Source: Heyndrickxia sporothermodurans (GTDB lineage Bacteria > Bacillota > Bacilli > Bacillales > Bacillaceae_C). From it: 55,919 nucleotides of DNA. Below the pieces are notes generated by a model. The model had not been told where the DNA came from. It did not search any database and saw only the letters and a list, made by a program, of their open reading frames with translations. The translations under genes were made by a program, and so were the position numbers. Position 1 is the stretch's first letter. Each line of letters opens with the position of its first letter. Of the stretch, positions 34,816 through 42,296 are shown one piece after another. The stretch lies in the NCBI RefSeq assembly GCF_016785185.1, contig NZ_JAEKDY010000009.1; one strand, given 5' to 3'.

Positions 34816-35899
34816 GTTGTTTCACCGTTCCTTTCCATTCTTCGATTCGTGATAAAAATTGATCAAATAAGAAATTCGTATCTTCAGGTCCAGGTGATGC
34901 TTCTGGATGATACTGTACAGTAAACACCGGATGAACTTGGTGCTCAAGTCCTTCAATTGTTTGATCATTTAAATTTATTTGAGTGACACGTAATTGTGTT
35001 GTTTGGATTGATTCTTCGTTCACCGCATATCCATGGTTTTGTGATGTGAAAAATACTTTTCCAGTGTGTAAATCTTTTACTGGATGATTTGCCCCGCGAT
35101 GACCGAATTTTAATTTATACGTATCAGCTCCACATGCTAATGCAAATAATTGATGTCCTAAACAAATGCCGAAGATTGGTAGCTTCCCTATTAACTCTTT
35201 TATCATCTTGATTGCCTGAGGAACATCTTTCGGATCACCAGGTCCATTAGACAACATAACACCATCCGGCTTTAATGCTAAAATTTCAGCTGAACTTGTA
35301 TTATATGGTACGACCGTTACATCACAATCTCGTTTATTAAGTTCTCTTAATATCCCATGTTTTGATCCGAAGTCAACTAACACGACATGATGCCCACGCC
35401 CAGGACTAGGATAAGCTTTTTGGGTCGATACTTGTTCAACTTGATTAGTAGGGAATTCTTGATTTTTTAATTGGTTTATCACTTCAGCTGGATTAGCAGA
35501 AATATGACAAATGGCACCTTTTAATGTTCCATATTGACGTATGATCCGGGTTAATTTTCTCGTGTCAATTCCAGAGATACCTGGAATATTTTTAAGTTTT
35601 AAAAATTCGGATAAACTCATATCATTCCGCCAGTTTGATGGAAACTCAGCTGCTTCCTTCACGATTAACCCTTTAATTGATGGTTGAATGGACTCATAAT
35701 CATCACGATTAATTCCGTAGTTACCGATAAGCGGATAAGTTAGTGTAACGATTTGGCCGCAAAATGATGGATCTGTTATTGTTTCTTGATAGCCAGTCAT
35801 CCCTGTTGTAAAAACAATTTCACCCACCATTTCAATCTCACTACCAAATGCCTTTCCAATCATGACTGTTCCATCTTCTAAAATTAATTGTCGTTTCAT
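34808..35899 (-). CDS. carA: Carbamoyl-phosphate synthase small (glutaminase) subunit
   Basis: It hydrolyses glutamine and channels ammonia to CarB (B. subtilis pyrAA). The 363 residues show an N-terminal CPSase domain (GMTGYQETITDPS) and a class I glutamine amidotransferase domain with the nucleophile elbow FGICLGHQL, plus QYHPEASPGP carrying the His-x-Glu pair. The start overlaps the pyrC stop by 4 bp. Confidence 0.97.
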   Translation of the reverse strand: MKRQLILEDGTVMIGKAFGSEIEMVGEIVFTTGMTGYQETITDPSFCGQIVTLTYPLIGNYGINRDDYESIQPSIKGLIVKEAAEFPSNWRNDMSLSEFLKLKNIPGISGIDTRKLTRIIRQYGTLKGAICHISANPAEVINQLKNQEFPTNQVEQVSTQKAYPSPGRGHHVVLVDFGSKHGILRELNKRDCDVTVVPYNTSSAEILALKPDGVMLSNGPGDPKDVPQAIKMIKELIGKLPIFGICLGHQLFALACGADTYKLKFGHRGANHPVKDLHTGKVFFTSQNHGYAVNEESIQTTQLRVTQINLNDQTIEGLEHQVHPVFTVQYHPEASPGPEDTNFLFDQFLSRIEEWKGTVKQHA

Positions 35900-37182
35900 T
35901 TTCCAGCACCTCCTTCATTCCATTTCAATTCGCCGTCTACAAATGTTGCAACAGGCCAACCTTTACAATGCCATCCTGTAAAAGGTGTATTTTTTCCTTT
36001 CGATTCAAACTCTAAAGGATTGATGGCCATCTCTTTTTCTAAATTGATTAACGCAATGTCTGCGGCTGCTCCTACTTCCAATCGTCCGGATGACAATTGA
36101 AAAGCCTTAGCTGGAGCAATCGTTAGCCAATCAACTAATTGATTTAAAGTAAATATCCCTGTTTCAACGAAATGAGTGTATAGTAGTGGAAATGCCGTTT
36201 CTAAACCGACAATTCCAAATGGAGCGCTGCTCATTCCTTTACTTTTTTCTTCACTTGTGTGTGGCGCATGGTCGGTCGCAATGAAATCGATTGTTCCGTC
36301 TAATAGCCCTTCAAGAAGTGCTTCGCGGTCTTCCTTTCCTCTTAATGGCGGATTCATTTTATAATTTGTATCAAGACTTGGAATATCTTCGTCACATAAG
36401 AGTAAGTGATGTGGCGTGACTTCCGCCGTGACATGAATTCCCGCTCTTTTAGCATCGCGGACGAGGCGAACGGATTCTTTTGTGCTTATGTGGCAAACAT
36501 GATAGTGACACCCGGCAGCTTCTGCAAGGAGAATATCTCTTGCAATATGAACGGACTCACAAACAGAAGGAATTCCTGGAATGTCATGCTTTTTAGAAAA
36601 ATCTCCCTCATGTACTGCTCCGCCATAAATTAGTGAATTATCTTCACAGTGTGCAACAACTGCCATATTAAGTGCAGCCGCTCGTTTCATTGCCTCAAAC
36701 ATCGTACTTGCTGTTTGTACTCCTACGCCATCATCAGTAAAAGCGAATGCACCATTTTCCTTTAATCCTGCAAAATTTGTCAGTTCTTCCCCTAACTGAC
36801 CTTTTGTAATTGCTGCATATGGTAATACCTTTACATGGGCTGTTTCTTCAATCCGGTTCATCAACCATTGCATTTGTTCAGGTGTATCCGGAACCGGCTT
36901 CGTATTAGGCATGCATGCAACGGTAGTAAACCCACCTTTAGCCGCAGCCATTGTTCCTGTTTCTATCGTTTCTTTATGCTCACCACCCGGCTCCCTTAAG
37001 TGAATATGTAAATCGATAAATCCTGGTGTTAGTAAACTGCCATTTGCATCAAAAATCGTTTCATCATATATTTCTAACTGTTCTCCAATTTCTTTGATTA
37101 CACCGTTATGAATACGAATATCAGCCTGCATTTGTTTTCCATTTCCTGCTAAAATTTTTCCGTTTTTAATAATGTAATTCAT
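35896..37182 (-). CDS. pyrC: Dihydroorotase
   Basis: A zinc amidohydrolase that cyclises carbamoyl aspartate. The 428-residue class I enzyme shows DLHIHLREPG with metal-binding His59 and His61, the VAHCEDN and CHISTKESV histidines and IATDHAPH with the catalytic Asp. It overlaps the end of pyrB by 17 bp. Confidence 0.97.
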   Translation of the reverse strand: MNYIIKNGKILAGNGKQMQADIRIHNGVIKEIGEQLEIYDETIFDANGSLLTPGFIDLHIHLREPGGEHKETIETGTMAAAKGGFTTVACMPNTKPVPDTPEQMQWLMNRIEETAHVKVLPYAAITKGQLGEELTNFAGLKENGAFAFTDDGVGVQTASTMFEAMKRAAALNMAVVAHCEDNSLIYGGAVHEGDFSKKHDIPGIPSVCESVHIARDILLAEAAGCHYHVCHISTKESVRLVRDAKRAGIHVTAEVTPHHLLLCDEDIPSLDTNYKMNPPLRGKEDREALLEGLLDGTIDFIATDHAPHTSEEKSKGMSSAPFGIVGLETAFPLLYTHFVETGIFTLNQLVDWLTIAPAKAFQLSSGRLEVGAAADIALINLEKEMAINPLEFESKGKNTPFTGWHCKGWPVATFVDGELKWNEGGAGK

Positions 37183-38080
37183 GTAAACAACCCCTAACTG
37201 AATTTTCTAATGCTCGTTTAATGACAGCCATACGAATATAAACGCCATTTGCCATTTGCTTAAAAATTCTCGATTTTTTGCTCTCAACTAGTTCATCAGC
37301 AATCTCAACATTTCTATTGATTGGTGCAGGATGCATGATAATACTTCCGTTTTTCATTCTGCTTTCGCGTTCCACCGTTAAGCCATATTGTTCATGGTAT
37401 TGTTTTGCTGTATAAGTAGATTGTCCTTGATGTCTTTCATGTTGAATTCTGAGAAGCATGACAACATCTGCCTGTTCGATCGCTTGATTAATAGGTACAT
37501 AGTTTCCTAGTGAAAATGTGTGGTCAAACCATTCAGGTGGGCCCGAAAACACTACATTTGCCCCTAGTTTTGTTAAAGCTTCCATATTTGAACGGGCTAC
37601 TCGACTATGTGAGATATCGCCTATTATCGTAATATTTAAGCCACTGAAACCACCGAATTCTTGTTTAATGGTGAATAAATCTAGTAATGATTGGGTTGGG
37701 TGCTGACCACAACCATCCCCTCCATTAATAATCGGAATATTTATTTTTGGTACTAATTCCTTATAATAATGATCCTGATTATGCCGTATAACTGCTAGGT
37801 TTACACCAATCGATTCTAGTGTTTTTACTGTATCGTACAATGTCTCACCTTTTTGCAAGCTAGACGTACTAGTTTCAAACGGAATGACTTCTAACCCTAA
37901 CTTTCTTTCCGCCATTTCAAAACTGCATTTCGTTCTTGTGCTTGGTTCAAAAAATAAATTTGCTGCATACATTTTTTTAGGCGATGACCATGTACTGCCG
38001 TCCTTAAACATTTGAGCTTCTAGCAAAATTTCATTAATATCTGCATTTGTTAAATCCGCCATTGTTAATAAATGACACAA
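37166..38080 (-). CDS. pyrB: Aspartate carbamoyltransferase catalytic chain
   Basis: The committed step: carbamoyl phosphate plus aspartate to carbamoyl aspartate. The 304 residues carry the carbamoyl-phosphate loop FEPSTRTKCSFE (about 47-58), the HPTQSLLDL motif and the C-terminal PINRNVEI. The start appears to be TTG at 38080: AGGAGG sits 8 bases upstream and the N-terminus CHLLTMADL aligns with B. subtilis KHLTTMSEL. There is no regulatory pyrI, as expected in Firmicutes. An attenuator precedes it. Confidence 0.95.
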   Translation of the reverse strand: MCHLLTMADLTNADINEILLEAQMFKDGSTWSSPKKMYAANLFFEPSTRTKCSFEMAERKLGLEVIPFETSTSSLQKGETLYDTVKTLESIGVNLAVIRHNQDHYYKELVPKINIPIINGGDGCGQHPTQSLLDLFTIKQEFGGFSGLNITIIGDISHSRVARSNMEALTKLGANVVFSGPPEWFDHTFSLGNYVPINQAIEQADVVMLLRIQHERHQGQSTYTAKQYHEQYGLTVERESRMKNGSIIMHPAPINRNVEIADELVESKKSRIFKQMANGVYIRMAVIKRALENSVRGCLHELHY

Positions 38081-38104
38081 AGTAAATTCCTCCTTTTAAA
38101 AAAA

Positions 38105-38192
38105 AACGCCCTATCTTAAATTAGGGCGTTTTTTTAATGTGTAACTTCATGTACACATTGAATGAAACACCCTTGTAAGTCTCTCTGGACTT
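38105..38192 (-). promoter_or_regulatory. PyrR-dependent attenuator 3 (pyrP-pyrB gap)
   Basis: On the minus strand a PyrR-binding loop AGTCCAGAGAGACTTACA (near 38175-38192) is followed by the intrinsic terminator AACGCCCTAA / TTAGGGCGTT with T-run (38105-38130). UMP-bound PyrR holds the anti-antiterminator so that the terminator forms. The loop differs from the B. subtilis consensus at GGCTG, here GACTT. Confidence 0.88.
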
Positions 38193-38210
38193 CACTTAAA
38201 AGGTGATATG

Positions 38211-39536
38211 TTAATACTCATTTTCAATTTCACTAAACAGATCCAAATCTGAATCCTCTGTCGGTCTGCCAGGCAAGACAAGGTTTAGAATCACACCTAA
38301 TATTGCAGCTAATGCCATTCCTGATAGCTCAAATCCTTCAGTAAATCTAATGAATGCTCCCCCTATTCCTACAACTAGGATGACGGAAGAAATGAGTAGA
38401 TTACGATTATCTGCAAAATCGATTTTATGCTCAACAAGCATTCTTAGACCGCTTGCAGCAATAATTCCAAATAATACGATAGATACGCCACCCATTACAG
38501 CTGTTGGGATGGAACTCAATAGGGCACTAATTTTTCCAATGAAACTGAAAGCTAACGCAAGAACACCGGCACCGCCAATTACGTATACGCTATATGCTCG
38601 AGTGATTGCCAGGACTCCGATATTTTCTCCGTAAGTAGTTGTTGGCGGGCCACCAATTAGCGATGCGATAACGATTGAAACTCCATCACCTAACAGGGAA
38701 CTATCTAGACCAGGATCCGCAACTAAGTCACGGTTTACAACTTTACTCAATACGATTTGGTGTCCAATATGTTCAGATAAAGTTACAATGGCAACAGGTA
38801 CCATTAGCATCACAACTTGCCAAGAGAATGTCGGTTCATATGATATGAAAGGGAAAACAAAATCTGGTAATGCAAACCACTTCGCTTCAATGACACCTGA
38901 AAAATCTACTAATCCGGCAAATACAGAGATAATATAGCCTCCAATTATTCCTATGAGTACTGGGATTAGTTGAAAAAACCCTTTAAAAAATGTTGAACTA
39001 ATAATGATGATTGCAATTGTGCAGAGGGCGACAACGATATGTTTTGTACTATAAATTAGATCTGCTTGAGGTGCACCTGGATTTTCGTACATTGCCATTC
39101 CTACTGCCGTTCCAGCAAGTCCTAAACCGATAACGATTATTACTGGTGCTACAACGATCGGTGGCAAAAGTCTCATTAACCATCTATATCCTAGTTTATT
39201 TATTAGTAAAGCAACAAGTCCGTAAATGATTCCGGCAAAAAAGGTTCCCAGCATGGCAGCTCCCGGACCACCTAATGCCTTTGCACTTATTAGTGGAGCA
39301 ATGAAAGCAAAAGATGAACCTAGGTAAGCAGGAACCTTTCCTCTTGTGATAAGTATATAGGCAAGTGTTCCTAATCCACTCGAAGCAAGTGCTACTGCAG
39401 GACTTAAATGCACGAGTAGCGGAACCAAAACCGTTGATCCAAACATCGCAAACAAATGTTGGATGCTTAGGCTAATCCATTGGGATGTATTTGGTTTTTC
39501 ATTGATGTCTAGTATGATTTCTGCATTTTTTCCCAT
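38211..39536 (-). CDS. pyrP: Uracil permease
   Basis: A nucleobase:cation symporter-2 (UraA-like) protein of 441 residues with about 14 helices. Family signatures: QHLFAMFGSTVLVP in helix 1, a late GENIGVLAITR stretch and the helix-10 GGVSIVLFG region. It imports uracil at the membrane for salvage. It sits between attenuators 2 and 3 and so responds to UMP like the synthesis genes. Confidence 0.96.
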   Translation of the reverse strand: MGKNAEIILDINEKPNTSQWISLSIQHLFAMFGSTVLVPLLVHLSPAVALASSGLGTLAYILITRGKVPAYLGSSFAFIAPLISAKALGGPGAAMLGTFFAGIIYGLVALLINKLGYRWLMRLLPPIVVAPVIIVIGLGLAGTAVGMAMYENPGAPQADLIYSTKHIVVALCTIAIIIISSTFFKGFFQLIPVLIGIIGGYIISVFAGLVDFSGVIEAKWFALPDFVFPFISYEPTFSWQVVMLMVPVAIVTLSEHIGHQIVLSKVVNRDLVADPGLDSSLLGDGVSIVIASLIGGPPTTTYGENIGVLAITRAYSVYVIGGAGVLALAFSFIGKISALLSSIPTAVMGGVSIVLFGIIAASGLRMLVEHKIDFADNRNLLISSVILVVGIGGAFIRFTEGFELSGMALAAILGVILNLVLPGRPTEDSDLDLFSEIENEY

Positions 39537-39586
39537 TATTTAATCTCCTTTTTCTTTTAAGATGTACCTAACAACGGTTCTCATAC

Positions 39587-39691
39587 AAAAAAAACCTCTT
39601 TATAGCAAGAAGCAACAAAGAGGTTAGTCCATCATTGAATATCACAAAATCCAATAATAGATATCCACCTTTGTCAGCCTCTCTGGACTGC
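39587..39691 (-). promoter_or_regulatory. PyrR-dependent attenuator 2 (pyrR-pyrP gap)
   Basis: PyrR-binding loop CAGTCCAGAGAGGCTGACA (39673-39691), matching the B. subtilis consensus, then a terminator with AACCTCTTTGTTGC pairing to a matching arm ending AAAGAGGTT and a T-run (39587-39626). Confidence 0.92.
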
Positions 39692-39707
39692 TTTTAAAAG
39701 GATGTAT

Positions 39708-40250
39708 TTAATTTTCATAAATACTTACTTGATCCAATTCATCCACTTCATTAAGTGCAACAACAATTCGCTCTGAACTGGATGTAGGAATATTTTTTCC
39801 GATAAAATCTGCACGGATAGGCAGTTCTCGATGTCCCCGGTCTACTAGTACGGCTAATTGAATTTGCGAAGGTCTTCCAATATCCATCAACGCATCCATT
39901 CCTGCGCGAACCGTTCGACCTGTGTATAATACATCATCCACTAATATAACCTTCTTATTATTTATATCAGTTGGAATATGTGAACCTTTTACTTCTGGTA
40001 CCGCATTCTCGGTCTTTTCCGTTAAATCATCACGATACAAAGTAATATCCAAAACCCCAACTTGTATCGATTCCCCTTCAATTTGCCCAATCCTTTCGGC
40101 TAATCGCTTAGCTATATGAATCCCACGGGTTTTAATTCCTACGAGAATGCAATTTTCAATACCTTTATTTCTCTCGATTATTTCATGAGCAATACGGGTA
40201 AGAGCTCTTCGAATAGCTTGTTGATCTAGAACAACTGCTTTTTGAGACAT
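39708..40250 (-). CDS. pyrR: Bifunctional pyr operon attenuation protein / uracil phosphoribosyltransferase
   Basis: PyrR binds pyr mRNA when UMP is abundant and promotes termination. It also has weak UPRTase activity. The 180-residue PRTase-fold protein starts MSQKAVVLD and carries the PRPP loop VILVDDVLYTGRTVRAG (about 99-115). The ATG at 40250 has GAGAGGTGA upstream; the GTG nine bases earlier is not needed. It is the first gene of the operon it controls, behind attenuator 1. Confidence 0.96.
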   Translation of the reverse strand: MSQKAVVLDQQAIRRALTRIAHEIIERNKGIENCILVGIKTRGIHIAKRLAERIGQIEGESIQVGVLDITLYRDDLTEKTENAVPEVKGSHIPTDINNKKVILVDDVLYTGRTVRAGMDALMDIGRPSQIQLAVLVDRGHRELPIRADFIGKNIPTSSSERIVVALNEVDELDQVSIYEN

Positions 40251-40271
40251 TTTTTTCACCTCTCAGATAAA

Positions 40272-40371
40272 AAACCCTCTCACCTAGAGGAGAGAGGGTT
40301 GACGAATGCATGTCTAACTATTAATAGCTTAAATTCGCTATATCCGTTTCCTTCTCAGCCTCACAGGACTG
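40272..40371 (-). promoter_or_regulatory. PyrR-dependent attenuator 1 (pyrR leader)
   Basis: Minus strand: PyrR-binding loop AGTCCTGTGAGGCTGAGAAG near 40351-40370, then terminator AACCCTCTCTCC / AGAGGGTT with T-run (40272-40300). Same arrangement as the B. subtilis pyr leader. Confidence 0.93.
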
Positions 40372-40399
40372 TATTAAAGGGGCTTATTAAATTATATTT

Positions 40400-40428
40400 A
40401 GAATACTATTAGTTTGCCTGTCTGTCAA
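40400..40428 (-). promoter_or_regulatory. Sigma-A promoter of the pyr operon
   Basis: A perfect -35 TTGACA (40423-40428), a 17-bp spacer and a -10 TATTCT (40400-40405) directly abut the rluD stop codon. The start would be near 40393, giving a leader of about 140 nt that includes attenuator 1. Confidence 0.8.
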
Positions 40429-41334
40429 CTATTTTTTAAGGGACTGGATCAATTGAAGAAAATCTTCAGGCAATGGTGCTTCGAATTCCATGTATTTTTC
40501 GGTACGTGGATGGACAAATCCCAACACACCTGCATGCAGTGCTTGACCATTAATTGACAATGTTTTCCTTGGACCGTACTTAGGATCACCCGCAAGTGGA
40601 AATCCAATATATTTCATATGGACGCGAATTTGGTGGGTGCGTCCTGTTTCTAATTGACATTCTACAAATGTAAAATCGTTAAAACGATCGAGTACGCGAA
40701 AATGCGTTACTGCATGTTTACCACTATCTACAACTGTCATTCTTTGACGATCAACTGGATCCCTGCCAATTGGAGCATCTATCGTTCCATAATCATGTGG
40801 AATATTTCCATGGACGATTGCAAAATATTTTCTTGTTACGGATTTATCAACCAATTGGTTTACTAGACGCTCGTGGGAGAAATCATTTTTGGCAACCATT
40901 AATAATCCGGAAGTATCTTTATCAATCCGATGGACAATCCCAGGTCTCATTACACCATTAATGCCGGAAAGATCAGTACAATGTGCCATTAAACCATTTA
41001 CTAACGTACCTGATGTATGACCCGGGGCAGGATGTACTACCATTCCTTTTGGTTTATTAACAACTAAAACATCTCCATCTTCATAATAAATATCAAGATT
41101 CATGTCCTCAGCCTCTACATCTAATTCTTCTGGCTCAGGGATTTCTATTACTAGTTGATCATTAATCATACATTTATAATTTGCTTTAACGTTTTTTCCG
41201 TTTACAGTTACATGACCTTCTTTAAGCCATTGCTGTACTTGCGAACGGGACCATTCTTCATTTAGAGCAGAAATAACTTTGTCGATCCTTTCATTATTTT
41301 CACTCTCAAGAATGATGTGTTCCATTTTTTCCAT
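40429..41334 (-). CDS. ylyB: RluD-family 23S rRNA pseudouridine synthase YlyB
   Basis: It isomerises uridines in 23S rRNA (RluD-type sites by homology). The 301 residues have an N-terminal S4 domain (about 15-65), the catalytic HRIDKDTSGLLMVAK with the active Asp, and TGRTHQIRVHM. ATG at 41334 has AAAGGAG seven bases upstream. It overlaps the end of lspA by 29 bp, the same lspA-ylyB coupling as in B. subtilis. Confidence 0.95.
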   Translation of the reverse strand: MEKMEHIILESENNERIDKVISALNEEWSRSQVQQWLKEGHVTVNGKNVKANYKCMINDQLVIEIPEPEELDVEAEDMNLDIYYEDGDVLVVNKPKGMVVHPAPGHTSGTLVNGLMAHCTDLSGINGVMRPGIVHRIDKDTSGLLMVAKNDFSHERLVNQLVDKSVTRKYFAIVHGNIPHDYGTIDAPIGRDPVDRQRMTVVDSGKHAVTHFRVLDRFNDFTFVECQLETGRTHQIRVHMKYIGFPLAGDPKYGPRKTLSINGQALHAGVLGFVHPRTEKYMEFEAPLPEDFLQLIQSLKK

Positions 41335-41791
41335 AAGTTTTCTCCTTTGATTGTCGTTCTTCTCTCAACATTTGTATGAGAAGCAGAACAACCCCGATCG
41401 TTAATGCTGCATCCGCGATATTAAAAATAGGAAAATCGATAATTTCCGCATAAAGAAAGTCAATAACTTCTTTTCGGAAAAGTCGATCAATAAAGTTTCC
41501 AATTGCACCGCCCAGCATAAAAGCCAAACTAATCCCTAATAAAGGTTTTCCTTTTGCATGTTTTTGAATGTAATAAATAATTCCCCCAACCACAATAATC
41601 GTGATTAAATAAAATAACCACATCTGGCCTTGTAAAATTCCCCATGCGGCACCTTGATTTCGATGGGATGTAATTGAAAAAACATTTTCGATTACAGGAA
41701 TTCTTTCTCCAATTTCCATGTTTTTCTCAACTAGAATTTTTGTTAATTGGTCTAAAGCTATAACAAATAAAGAAATTATGTAATATATCAC
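41306..41791 (-). CDS. lspA: Lipoprotein signal peptidase (signal peptidase II)
   Basis: It cleaves prolipoprotein signal peptides in the membrane. In 161 residues there are four helices and the two catalytic Asp motifs GNFIDRL and FNIADAALTIG. SHRNQGAAWG matches the conserved block. The frame is open to an ATG at 41842, but that ATG lies in the -10 of the likely promoter. GTG at 41791, 8 bases after GGGGG, gives the normal N-terminus VIYYIISLFVIALDQ. Non-ATG start. Confidence 0.92.
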   Translation of the reverse strand: MIYYIISLFVIALDQLTKILVEKNMEIGERIPVIENVFSITSHRNQGAAWGILQGQMWLFYLITIIVVGGIIYYIQKHAKGKPLLGISLAFMLGGAIGNFIDRLFRKEVIDFLYAEIIDFPIFNIADAALTIGVVLLLIQMLREERQSKEKTYGKNGTHHS

Positions 41792-41840
41792 AAAGGAAAC
41801 CCCCGTATCTTTTTCGTTAAAAAAGCTTTGCTTCCTTTGC

Positions 41841-41869
41841 ATTGTAGCATAAAACGGGGGACTTAGAAA
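41841..41869 (-). promoter_or_regulatory. Candidate extended -10 promoter of lspA-ylyB
   Basis: TGCTACAAT, an extended -10 with TACAAT at 41841-41846; the -35 about 17 bp upstream (TTTCTA) is poor. It lies about 50 bp before the lspA GTG. Confidence 0.5.
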
Positions 41870-41882
41870 AGCTTATTTGTCA

Positions 41883-42170
41883 TTAGCTAAAAGGGATTGT
41901 AATTTTTCCAAAGGACCATAATTGTTTCCATTCGTCAGAGGTTTTTAATGTAGGTATTGTTTCAAGCCATTCTTTCGGAATCGGTTCGCCATTTCGTTCA
42001 CATTTTCCATAATTACCTTCATTCCATTTTGATAGGGCGGTATTAATGTCCTTTAATTCATCATTAATCAACTCTTTAATTAAGTCATCATTCGTTTCGT
42101 AAGAATTTAATTCTACTTTTAGATCATGAAGTAAATGAAATAAATGTTGATGTTCATCATTAAGGTACAT
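41883..42170 (-). CDS. ylyA: TraR/DksA-like protein YlyA
   Basis: A 95-residue relative of the DksA/TraR group. An N-terminal pair of helices is followed by GNYGKCERNGEPIPKEWLETIP, the family GxYGxCxxxGexI pattern. Only one cysteine is present, so the C4 zinc site of true DksA is lost. B. subtilis YlyA at this place has been linked to sigma-G-dependent transcription, so an RNA polymerase-binding role is plausible. ATG at 42170 with AAGGAGGT; the six extra upstream codons are unsupported. It lies between ileS and lspA as in B. subtilis. Confidence 0.85.
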   Translation of the reverse strand: MYLNDEHQHLFHLLHDLKVELNSYETNDDLIKELINDELKDINTALSKWNEGNYGKCERNGEPIPKEWLETIPTLKTSDEWKQLWSFGKITIPFS

Positions 42171-42260
42171 TGATATTACCTCCTTCATAGGTTGATGTTA
42201 GCTTACCCTTATTTTTTAATTATTTATCGAGTAACTCTTTCATAAAGTTACAGAAAATAG

Positions 42261-42292
42261 AAAACCCTCGAAGAATTACCTCCGAGGGTTTT
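42261..42292 (-). terminator. Rho-independent terminator after ileS
   Basis: AAAACCCTCG / CGAGGGTTTT around an 11-base loop, continuing in T-rich sequence on the minus strand, five bases after the ileS stop. Confidence 0.88.
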
Positions 42293-42296
42293 ATCT

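Noticed and set aside
38105..40371. Spaced repeated motifs before pyrR, pyrP and pyrB considered as a repeat array
   Set aside because: They are PyrR-binding loops with terminators, each in one intergenic region; no CRISPR array is present in the window.
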